Below, piece after piece: positions 19,162-26,500 of a stretch of 44,445 bases of DNA (positions are counted from its first letter, which is position 1; the number at the start of each line of letters is the position of its first letter). Below the pieces are notes generated by a model that searched no databases, was not told the origin of the DNA, and was given only the letters and a program-made list of their open reading frames with translations. The DNA is from Anaerolineae bacterium (lineage in GTDB: Bacteria > Chloroflexota > Anaerolineae > B4-G1). The position numbers and the translations under genes are program-made. Location of the stretch: NCBI GenBank assembly GCA_016931785.1, contig JAFGED010000118.1, forward strand, positions 1 through 44,445, read 5' to 3'.

Positions 19162-19887
19162 TTGAGTGCGATAACGTGTCTGCGCTGGATTGCCTATGCA
19201 TTGTTGATTGGCTCTGCCATCCCGGCCGGGCTGTCCATCCCCAGGTTCGTCAAGTCGCGCCGCGCCAAATACTACGGTATACGCCGAGAAGCGCTCCAAC
19301 AGGCAATGCGCTGGCTGCTGATCATGGGGGTCATGCAAGTGGTGGCCATCCTCCTGCTGGTCGTGTGCCCAATCCTGCAGAGCAGCGCCCCTACCCCCGA
19401 GGCAACCGCGACGCCGACAGAACCGCCTGCCGAGACGGTGCCCTCTCCCACCACCAGGCCACGCCCCACCGCCGCACCGACCGCTGTGCCCACCAAGACG
19501 CCATCGCCCACCCCGACCGCGACGGCCGAGCCGGAAGCACGCATCACCTTCAGAGCCTTGTCCACCGACGTAAGTGGTGGCCGGCCGGTGGATCCGGGAG
19601 ACACGTTCCCCCCTGGCGATCACAGGGTATACGTGTTTTTCCGCTACGAGGGAATGCAGAACGGCCTGGAGACCGCAGCCGACTGGTACAAAGACGGAGA
19701 AGCCATTGACTTCTGCTCGGACACGTGGGCGTGGGGTCAGGACGAGGATTACGGATTTGGAGGCGCGACTGGCGCCAGCCTGATCTATTGCAGGCCGCCG
19801 GGAGGTTGGGAACCGGGCCACTACGAAATCCGCTTCCTGATCGAGGAGCGGCTGCAATTTATCGTCGAGTTCGCCATCACAGAGTAG
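19162..19887 (+). CDS. Membrane protein with P/T-rich linker and extracytoplasmic domain, unknown function
   Basis: The 241-residue product starts at TTG 19162. It has two membrane helices (about 5-27 and 48-72) separated by a basic stretch, then a linker of about 55 residues made mostly of P, T, A and E. A C-terminal beta-type domain of about 115 residues follows (ARITFRALSTDVSGG, VYVFFRYEGM, ADWYKDGE, HYEIRFLIEE). The linker resembles those of the lipoproteins to the right, but there is no lipobox here. I do not recognise the C-terminal domain; it resembles Ig-like modules that bind or display. It converges on the phytol-kinase-like gene, and a hairpin covers both stop codons. Confidence 0.62.
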   Translation: MSAITCLRWIAYALLIGSAIPAGLSIPRFVKSRRAKYYGIRREALQQAMRWLLIMGVMQVVAILLLVVCPILQSSAPTPEATATPTEPPAETVPSPTTRPRPTAAPTAVPTKTPSPTPTATAEPEARITFRALSTDVSGGRPVDPGDTFPPGDHRVYVFFRYEGMQNGLETAADWYKDGEAIDFCSDTWAWGQDEDYGFGGATGASLIYCRPPGGWEPGHYEIRFLIEERLQFIVEFAITE

Positions 19888-19908
19888 CGCAAGCGTTCCG
19901 CTTGCGCT
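19886..19908. terminator. Hairpin shared by two convergent genes
   Basis: A perfect 10-bp stem (19886-19895 with 19899-19908) and a TTC loop span the whole 20-bp gap. The stem includes the last bases of the plus-strand TAG and the end of the minus-strand stop. No T run follows on either side, so it may act as a transcript-end stabiliser or with Rho. Confidence 0.55.
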
Positions 19909-20585
19909 CAGGGCAGTTGCAGCGCCAACACCACCGCCGAGATCGCCGGGACCGTCAGGTTATCGATCCCCCACGGCGAGACCGCCTCGACGAGCGCCGC
20001 GCCAAACGCCGTCATGGCGGAGATAAGCAGCGCGGCCCTCGGATCCCCCGCCCCCAGCAGCAGCAACGCTATCGAGGTCGCCACCCAACCGGCGACGAAC
20101 ATCGTCATCGAGCCCTCCAACGAGCGGGTGCTTCCCAGGACCGTGTAGCGCCTGCGCCCGATGCGCCGCCCGACGACGGCGGCCAGCGCGTCGCCCCACG
20201 TCATGGGCATCAGCCCGGCCACGATCAGGTGCGGGTGGCCCCAGAACAGCCAGATGAGCGCCGCGAACGAGAGCGGAAAGTAGACCGTGCCCAGGTTGCC
20301 TTTCTCCCCCGTCTCCATCGCCTTGAAGGTGCCGCGCCAGTAGGAGAAGGCGTTGATGGCCACAAAGGCCAGCGGCGGGATGATCGCAAACTCGCGCCGC
20401 TCGAACAGCAGCACCGTGCCGTAGGCCCACATGCCGACGGCGATGTGGATGAACTTGCGCGTGAAATCGACACTGTAAGTGCCAGGCTTCGCCTGGCTCA
20501 GCCACTTGCGCAAGCCCTCGGCCGCGCCGATGGCGGCAAAGACGTAGGCGAAGGAGACGAGGAGGGCAAGCCAGTTTTGGTTCAT
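19908..20585 (-). CDS. Phytol/farnesol kinase-like (SEC59/DGK1/VTE5 family) membrane protein
   Basis: The 225-residue product has about six or seven membrane helices. Conserved family features are TRKFIHIAVGMW (about 44-55), MTWGDALAAVVGRRIGRRRY and RSLEGSMTMF, the pattern of CTP-dependent polyprenol/phytol kinases and related cytidylyltransferases. It would phosphorylate an isoprenoid alcohol in the cytoplasmic membrane. The alcohol may be a salvage product or a lipid carrier, which would suit the nearby glycan genes, but this is inference. I use ATG 20583-20585; a GTG three codons upstream is possible. No strong ribosome-binding site is visible. Confidence 0.72.
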   Translation of the reverse strand: MNQNWLALLVSFAYVFAAIGAAEGLRKWLSQAKPGTYSVDFTRKFIHIAVGMWAYGTVLLFERREFAIIPPLAFVAINAFSYWRGTFKAMETGEKGNLGTVYFPLSFAALIWLFWGHPHLIVAGLMPMTWGDALAAVVGRRIGRRRYTVLGSTRSLEGSMTMFVAGWVATSIALLLLGAGDPRAALLISAMTAFGAALVEAVSPWGIDNLTVPAISAVVLALQLP

Positions 20586-20737
20586 AGTGATCACACTCGT
20601 TTCTCTGATCTAGACATCTTCATATCCAGTCTTGTCCAAATGAGACAAGATTTCGCGGCGCCCAGTCTTGCAAACGGCGATTTCGGCGGCGTAAGGCGCC
20701 GAAACTGCCATGCCTTTCGCGCAGAGCGCTAAAGGTC
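20586..20737. other. Gap with two small hairpins
   Basis: The gap lies upstream of the phytol-kinase-like gene and downstream of the TPR gene (both minus strand). It contains CTTGTC/GACAAG (about 20632-20651) and TTTCGGCG/CGCCGAAA (about 20682-20705) inverted repeats. The second may end the TPR transcript. I see no gene here. Confidence 0.4.
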
Positions 20738-21979
20738 CTAGTGCCTGTCGCGAACCAAGCGAGCTATGGCGCTCTCCGCAAGCTCGGCCAAGGTTGCCTC
20801 CGGCTTTAGCTGGCGCTCGTGCTCGATCAGACGATCCGCTATCTCCTTATTGCCTTTGACCAGACGGATGAGCCTGTGATAGGAGCTCACTGAGGCCGCA
20901 GGCTGTTCTGGCTGTGAAGGCGTGGATGGAGAAGCAGCAGGCTGTTTGGGCGCCGGTGGAGTGGACGTCTTTAGCTGAGCGGGAGAGGGCTTGGGCTCGC
21001 GTTTCAACAGCGCGGCGATATAGCCGACCTCGAAATCATCCGCTATCTCATCACTGCCAAGGACCACCGCAGCCTTGAAGGTGACAAAGTTAATCTTGCC
21101 TTCCTCGCCACGCTTGAAATCGCCAAACTCTGTCCCGCTGAGCGTCTCCAGCACGCCGGGGCCCTCTCTATCGGCGTCTTTGCCCCGAATAACCAGCGCG
21201 TAATCCCCCTCGCCGGCCTCCAGAGACTCGCAGGCCTCGTCGGGGATCTCCAAAGCGTAGCACTCGGTCCCGGGCTCCAAAGTGACGCGCCGGTTTCCCT
21301 TAACGGAATGGAGCCGAAAAGAGTCGCCGTTGATCGTCAGGTCACGGCCCACCCTGTACCTATCGATCGCCATCTCGACAATTGCAAACCTGCCCCGCTC
21401 ACCGTTCGAGCGAACGATGGGCACCTGGATGCGCGTGGATAGATTCGCATCCAAGCCAGATTGGTCGGCGATCAGATTCTTGGTCAAAATCTCGAGCCAG
21501 CTCAGGACAGAATCGCAGTCCTCCACCCGGCGTGAAGCGTTGACCGCCGTCCACTCCTGCCGGGCCTTCTCGAACTGCTTGCAGGCCGTCTGGTACCACT
21601 TGAGCGCATCCACATCGTTGCCAAGCAAGTGATGCGCCAATCCAAGCGCGTAGGCGGCGACAGATTCATTGTGGCGCTGATAGCGGGAGGGCTGGCGATT
21701 GAAAATGCGCTGGGCCTTCTGACAATAGCCTAGCGCCGGTCCAAGCTTGCCCATCTCGCGATGCACGTCTGCCAGGCAAATCCAGGCTGCCCCTTGACTG
21801 ACGCGATCCCTCGCCTCGCGGCCGTTACTCAGGGCTCTCTGGGCAAATTGCAGGGCATCGGAAAAGAGTCCATCCTGGCGATGAGAGCAAGAGTCCCGCA
21901 GCAGCTCGTTGATGAATGGCGACTGTTCGTTATAGTAGAGCAGCTCGGACGGCACCAAGTGCGGCAGCAAGATGATCAT
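20738..21979 (-). CDS. TPR protein with a C-terminal domain of unknown function
   Basis: The 413-residue product has a helical N-terminal half with TPR-like repeats (about 25-165; for example ALQFAQRALSNGREARDR, LGPALGYCQKAQRIF, DALKWYQTACKQFEKAR). A beta-rich region follows (about 185-305), in which EAGEGDYALVIRGKDA and GTEFGDFKRG faintly recall S24/LexA-type folds. Then come a P/S/Q-rich linker and a helical end (about 360-413). The ATG overlaps the stop of the upstream SPFH gene (ATGA), so it is translationally coupled and last of three. It may be an adaptor for the SPFH assembly. I do not assign a function. Confidence 0.68.
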   Translation of the reverse strand: MIILLPHLVPSELLYYNEQSPFINELLRDSCSHRQDGLFSDALQFAQRALSNGREARDRVSQGAAWICLADVHREMGKLGPALGYCQKAQRIFNRQPSRYQRHNESVAAYALGLAHHLLGNDVDALKWYQTACKQFEKARQEWTAVNASRRVEDCDSVLSWLEILTKNLIADQSGLDANLSTRIQVPIVRSNGERGRFAIVEMAIDRYRVGRDLTINGDSFRLHSVKGNRRVTLEPGTECYALEIPDEACESLEAGEGDYALVIRGKDADREGPGVLETLSGTEFGDFKRGEEGKINFVTFKAAVVLGSDEIADDFEVGYIAALLKREPKPSPAQLKTSTPPAPKQPAASPSTPSQPEQPAASVSSYHRLIRLVKGNKEIADRLIEHERQLKPEATLAELAESAIARLVRDRH

Positions 21980-23346
21980 GCCCTTTCCTCTTCCTCTTCC
22001 CTCTTCGACTCGGCAGTCGGACTCTGAAGCGATTCCCGCAAGCGCTTTAGCCGCTGCACTGTTTCAGGCGGCGTAAACTCGTGCTGATAGACGTTATAGG
22101 ATATCCAACGCAAAGACTCGACCAGTCGGATGGCCAAGATATAGGGCTCGACCACTCCCTGAGTTGAGATCGTTTCTTGAAGGTTCTCCACAATCTCTGC
22201 GATGACCTCGGCCTGAGCTCTTATCCGGGCCATATCCACCCGCATGAGCGCAGCCTCCATCTCAGCCCGGCTGCCCAACGCCCGCGCCTCCCAATCTGCA
22301 TACCATGCCTGGACACGCTGCTTGGGTATGATACTCTGGAGCTTTTCGGTCGTCTCGTCCTCCCTGGCCTGCACCTCAATCGAACCGATATCCACCCGGA
22401 TGAGCTTGGCCCCCACCTTTCCTATCCGCGTGCGCAATCCCTCCTCCAATCGCTCACGAATCACTTCCCGTGGAGACTCCTCCGGTGACGTATGCTCTTG
22501 TCCGGGCCGCGGGGGGGCAAGAAGCCAGTCGAGCCGGTACTCTGCCAGAATGTCGCGCAGCAGGCCCTCGGCAAAGCCGACCACTACACGCCCGGCCCAG
22601 GTCCTTTTGCGCTCGGGGTGATCCGGCTCGCGCATCCAAACGCTGGCAGCTGCCTTGAAAACGGCCTCCTCGGAATACGAATGGAGCCCGCCGGTGTGTA
22701 CCGGCCATCCCCAATCTCCTGGCTGGTCGTCGATCACAAACGAGAGATCGGCCTCGCAGCGCACGGGTATCCCCTCTTTTGTCATGGCAAAAACCGGATA
22801 CACCCAGTGCTGGGGCTGTAGATCGATAATCTCCCATATCTTCTCAAAGCGCTCCATCCCGTGGATGCCGGCCCCCAGAATGCGCTTGATACGTCCATAC
22901 TGCTCGGTGACCACGGCATTGTCGTCGTAGACGATTAACGTGAACGGCCCCCCCACGCGCCCGGCGAAGGTCTTTTTCCCATAAAGAATCTGTCCCTTCC
23001 CGACAATGACAAAGGGGCGGCGTCCCACCAAACCAAACGTCACGCGATGAAGTGAATCATGCGCCTCCTCTGTGCTTTCGACGGCGTATATCTTTTGAAA
23101 CAGGGCGGAGACTATGATGGGAACGGCGACGAATACGCCAATCGCGGGCAAGGCCAAGCGCACCGCGGTGGCTATGAGGGATGCCATATCTCCAATCAGA
23201 TTCATATTGACCCGCTCGACGGCGGGTATAAACTCGGGCCCACGCAGCCACGCCTCGACCGATAGCCCCAGCAGCAGAACTACGAACAAGGGCAAGCCCA
23301 GAAACAGCAGCATCCGCTTCATGTGCGGCAGGTATCTCGAAATCAT
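21976..23346 (-). CDS. SPFH/band-7-like membrane protein (second of pair)
   Basis: The 456-residue product has two membrane helices (about 10-29 and 55-80). An SPFH-like domain follows: EIIDLQPQHWVYPVFAMTKE and GIPVRCEADLSFVIDD (about 165-205), matching the family pattern DLR-x-Q, V-x-T-K-D-G-x-x-V-x-x. A later helical region (about 340-440) has a long charged stretch (WEARALGSRAEMEAALMRVD, then RAQAEVIAEIVENLQETIST), as in the coiled coil that assembles stomatin/prohibitin rings. Such proteins organise membrane microdomains. GGAGA precedes the ATG. It follows the first SPFH gene by 21 bp and overlaps the TPR gene. Confidence 0.72.
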   Translation of the reverse strand: MISRYLPHMKRMLLFLGLPLFVVLLLGLSVEAWLRGPEFIPAVERVNMNLIGDMASLIATAVRLALPAIGVFVAVPIIVSALFQKIYAVESTEEAHDSLHRVTFGLVGRRPFVIVGKGQILYGKKTFAGRVGGPFTLIVYDDNAVVTEQYGRIKRILGAGIHGMERFEKIWEIIDLQPQHWVYPVFAMTKEGIPVRCEADLSFVIDDQPGDWGWPVHTGGLHSYSEEAVFKAAASVWMREPDHPERKRTWAGRVVVGFAEGLLRDILAEYRLDWLLAPPRPGQEHTSPEESPREVIRERLEEGLRTRIGKVGAKLIRVDIGSIEVQAREDETTEKLQSIIPKQRVQAWYADWEARALGSRAEMEAALMRVDMARIRAQAEVIAEIVENLQETISTQGVVEPYILAIRLVESLRWISYNVYQHEFTPPETVQRLKRLRESLQSPTAESKREEEEERA

Positions 23347-23367
23347 ACCGATATCTCCAACACAGCG

Positions 23368-25155
23368 TCACCCGATGATATCACGGATCTCCATCAAAGC
23401 CTCAGCGGTTTTCTCAGGTATGACCTCACTCAGAGTAGGCTGTTGCCTCATCAGCTCGTCCAAAAGCGTCACAAATTGGCGAATTGCCGCCGGAGGGTGA
23501 AGCTCCGTCTCCGCCAGGCTCGTTTCCAGTCGGCGGCCCAAGTCCAGGATCAGCTCCGCCTGCGCTTCCAGCCGCACGCGCTCCACCATCTCGATGAATT
23601 CGGCCTGGCTTTCGGTCTTTTGGAGCGCGATCCTGTGTTCCCACTCCTCCTTCCAATTCTCCGCCCGTTTCTCGTACACCTCGGGCGCCACCGGCTGCAG
23701 ATCGCTGATCCCACCCCCGACCAACTCGATGCCCATCTCCTTGAGCTCATCACGCAGCCGCCGCGTCAACTCTTGCGCAATGCCCTTGCGCGGGGGATCG
23801 CCTCCCGACTGGTACGGACCATAAAGGTCGTCAAACCTGTACTGGCTGATAACATCCTGCAAGATACGCGTCGCAATCAAGCGCGACATCTCTTCCCACT
23901 TGTACCGCTTTTTGCTATCGAGCGTCTGTCCCGGGCCTTCGTGCCTCATCTCTTGTGCTCGGATGGCTTTGAAGCCAGCCGCCGGACTGTAGGGCAGGTG
24001 TGCATCCAACCGGGCCGGCCTGCCTCGCGAATCGATCTTGCAAGGCGCAAAAACCACAGTCTTGACCTGAATGCCGTCCTTGGTCACCGCCTCCACGGGA
24101 AAAGCGCGCAACTGCGGGCGCAGGTCTATGGTCTGCATGACTTGATCGGCATAGCCGGTAAAGATAACGCCGGGGCCTTTTACCCCCTTGAACGTTGTGT
24201 TGGAAGAGACCGCGACCGCATAGTGACAGTCGTCAACGATGATGAACCCTGGGGCTTCGCCAAACTGTCTAAATCGATCACCAGGTACCCGTTCCTCCAC
24301 CCTATCCTCTTCGTACAGCTCATCCACCACGACGCAGCCGGGAAAGTTATACCCCAACATCCAATCCTGCAGAAAACCGAGCGTCTTGCCCCAGTGATCC
24401 CTCCCGGGAAGCGGGAGCACGAAACCGCTCGCCGCCCGCAACCCTACCATGAACAGCGAAAGGGCCACCACCATAGATACAAAAAGCTCAATCCCGACCC
24501 GCCACTCTCCCATACCCCAGATCAAGGCCAGACACCACAGCAGCCAGAGGCCCAACACGCCCCAAAAGGGCAAGACAAACGGCCCGATCATCGAGCGCCG
24601 GGACCACAGCGCCGGCAGGACCAGAATCCCCGCCGCGAGAACAATGACAGAAACGGGGGGCAAAAGTGGCATCACTTTTTCGGTCGGGATGCCAAGTATC
24701 ATCAAGAACACCCTGAAAAACATCCCGACGATGAGTTCGAACATCGGGCCGGGTTCCGCTCCTTCCAGGCGGCCCACCAGGCCGGCAATCCACCAGATGG
24801 CAACTGCGCCCAACACTATGGCGAACACAATCCGCGCCTGTCGGGGCTTGAGATAAACGGGGAGCCTGAACCAGAGAAGGAGCAACAGACAGATGATGAC
24901 GCCTGAAGCCAGCCAACTGAACAGGGCCCCAAGGGGGATATGCAAACCGAGCAAGAGCCTGTCGAGCAAACTCGGTGGCGCATCCGCCCTCGAGAGCAGG
25001 GGCAAATACATGACTATGTAAAGATAAGCCCCAAACGAGAGCACGAGCATGACGAGAAGAAGCGGCAAATAGCAACCGATGGGCTCACTCGGCAGCTCTT
25101 CCGCCCGGCGCGTCCCTGCGCCATTCGTGCTTTTCTGCTGCGAATCTTGCGACAT
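23368..25155 (-). CDS. Polytopic SPFH/band-7-like membrane protein (first of pair)
   Basis: The 595-residue product starts with a cytoplasmic tail (about 25 residues). Six or seven membrane helices follow, to about 245. The SPFH-like region has QTIDLRPQLRAFPVEAVTKD and GIQVKTVVFAPCKID (about 330-365). A helical region then carries EWEHRIALQKTESQAEFIEM and EAQAELILDLGRRLETSL (about 500-560). The SPFH and helical parts are collinear with the downstream gene product, so the two are paralogues with different membrane anchors. The polytopic N-terminus is unusual for the family, which normally has one hairpin or helix. The start ATG has no strong ribosome-binding site; a hairpin lies about 20 bases upstream in the leader. 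Confidence 0.7.
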   Translation of the reverse strand: MSQDSQQKSTNGAGTRRAEELPSEPIGCYLPLLLVMLVLSFGAYLYIVMYLPLLSRADAPPSLLDRLLLGLHIPLGALFSWLASGVIICLLLLLWFRLPVYLKPRQARIVFAIVLGAVAIWWIAGLVGRLEGAEPGPMFELIVGMFFRVFLMILGIPTEKVMPLLPPVSVIVLAAGILVLPALWSRRSMIGPFVLPFWGVLGLWLLWCLALIWGMGEWRVGIELFVSMVVALSLFMVGLRAASGFVLPLPGRDHWGKTLGFLQDWMLGYNFPGCVVVDELYEEDRVEERVPGDRFRQFGEAPGFIIVDDCHYAVAVSSNTTFKGVKGPGVIFTGYADQVMQTIDLRPQLRAFPVEAVTKDGIQVKTVVFAPCKIDSRGRPARLDAHLPYSPAAGFKAIRAQEMRHEGPGQTLDSKKRYKWEEMSRLIATRILQDVISQYRFDDLYGPYQSGGDPPRKGIAQELTRRLRDELKEMGIELVGGGISDLQPVAPEVYEKRAENWKEEWEHRIALQKTESQAEFIEMVERVRLEAQAELILDLGRRLETSLAETELHPPAAIRQFVTLLDELMRQQPTLSEVIPEKTAEALMEIRDIIG

Positions 25156-25394
25156 CGTTTATCCCAAGAGAAGATGCCTGTTGCTCCCTTCGGTCGCAAC
25201 AGGTGGCAATCTCAGGCTGTACCTGAAACTGAAAAACGATTGCACCACAAAGAATAGCATAGATTCATCTCAGGCGCAAATGCGCCTGCAAACGGGTGCA
25301 TTTGCACCCTGAAGCAGCGAGCACCCGGTTTCCAGCGAAATAGGCACAACATACGCTTTGACGTTCATCGAGCAAAGGCAAATGTACCTAGCAC
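25156..25394. promoter_or_regulatory. Leader and spacer with three hairpins upstream of the SPFH operon
   Basis: CCTGTTGC/GCAACAGG (25177-25184 with 25196-25203) lies close to the start of the first SPFH gene. Two adjacent compact hairpins follow: CAGGCGCA-AA-TGCGCCTG (25271-25288) and GGGTGCA-TT-TGCACCC (25294-25309). The pair may end the dcyD-like transcript, which enters from the right, or bind a regulator. No gene is seen. Confidence 0.5.
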
Positions 25395-26405
25395 TCAGAG
25401 CGCCCGCTCCCCGTACCCGAACAAACCCGCCGTCCCCCCGGTGTGCCAGAACAGGACGCGCTCGCCAGGCCGAAAAGCGCCATGGCGTATCATATCCAGC
25501 AGGCCGCCGAACGCCCGCCCGGTGTAGACGGGGTCGAGGATGATTCCCTCAGCACGGCCCATCGTGCGCAGTGCCTCCCGCTCCAGGTCCCCTACCACGC
25601 CGTACCCGCCGCCCAGGTAGCCGTCGTTCACGTCGAAATCCTCAGGAGTGAAGGCGAACCCCAATCCCAGGTGCCCCGCCGTGGCCGTCGCCAGGTCGGC
25701 CAGCATGGAGCGCAGCACACCGGCCGGCTGATCCACGCTGATGCCCAGTATGCGCCCATCAAATGATCCGTTGACGTCCCGCAGCGCCCGCGCCCCCACC
25801 GCCAGGCCGGATTGCGTGCCCCCGCTGGACGAGGCAAAGACAACGTGCTCAAAATTCATACGGACGCCCGTCGTCCGCTCGCGCTCCGCGCACTGGACCA
25901 ACAGCTCTTCCATCGCCGCCGCGTACCCGCTGGCCCCGATGGGGTTGCTTCCCCCATAGGGAATGACGTAAGGCCGCCGCCCGGCTGCCCGCAGGTCCTC
26001 CGCCGCCTGGGCCATCGCCACGTCCAGAGAACGATCCCCTGCCCACACCACCTCCACCCCCAGCAACCGGTCCAGCAGTAGGTTGCCCTGCATCTGCGGG
26101 GGTTCCTCTCCCCGCAGCACCAACGTGCAAGCCAGCCCCAGCTTGGCCGCGGCCGCCGCCGTCTGGCGGGCGTGGTTGGACTGTGCCGCCCCGCCGGTGA
26201 TGAGCGTGTCGGCCCCCTGATCCAACGCATCGGCCACGAGGAACTCCAGCTTGCGCGCCTTGTTGCCCCCCGTCGCCAACCCCGTCTGATCGTCCCGCTT
26301 GATCCACAGCTCCGGCCCGCCCAGCTGCGCCGTGAGCCGCGGCAGCGGCTCCAGCGGCGTGGGCAGATGGGCGATGGATACCCGAGATAGTTTTTTCGTC
26401 ACCAT
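25395..26405 (-). CDS. D-cysteine desulfhydrase/ACC deaminase family PLP enzyme
   Basis: The 336-residue product is a fold-type II PLP enzyme: WIKRDDQTGLATGGNKARKL with the Schiff-base Lys49, GGAAQSNHARQTAAAA with the substrate/PLP loop Ser76-Asn77-His78, and GSNPIGASGYAAAMEEL. The family either breaks D-cysteine to pyruvate, H2S and ammonia or opens 1-aminocyclopropane-1-carboxylate; D-cysteine desulfhydrase is commoner in bacteria, and I cannot choose from sequence. I start at ATG 26403-26405 because GGAGG lies six bases upstream; an ATG six codons earlier has none. It is divergent from the subtilase gene, with a 95-bp shared control region. Confidence 0.86.
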   Translation of the reverse strand: MVTKKLSRVSIAHLPTPLEPLPRLTAQLGGPELWIKRDDQTGLATGGNKARKLEFLVADALDQGADTLITGGAAQSNHARQTAAAAAKLGLACTLVLRGEEPPQMQGNLLLDRLLGVEVVWAGDRSLDVAMAQAAEDLRAAGRRPYVIPYGGSNPIGASGYAAAMEELLVQCAERERTTGVRMNFEHVVFASSSGGTQSGLAVGARALRDVNGSFDGRILGISVDQPAGVLRSMLADLATATAGHLGLGFAFTPEDFDVNDGYLGGGYGVVGDLEREALRTMGRAEGIILDPVYTGRAFGGLLDMIRHGAFRPGERVLFWHTGGTAGLFGYGERAL

Positions 26406-26422
26406 GTGGTACCTCCGCGTCA

Positions 26423-26451
26423 TTGTCGCCGCCCCGATGGGCTGGTATAAT
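26423..26451 (+). promoter_or_regulatory. Promoter for the subtilase gene
   Basis: TTGTCG (26423-26428) and TATAAT (26446-26451) are separated by 17 bp, with the subtilase ATG 50 bp downstream. Confidence 0.6.
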
Positions 26452-26500
26452 TCTACTACCAGTCGCCTCCCAAGGCGAATGAACCGAAAGCGAGGCAGTT

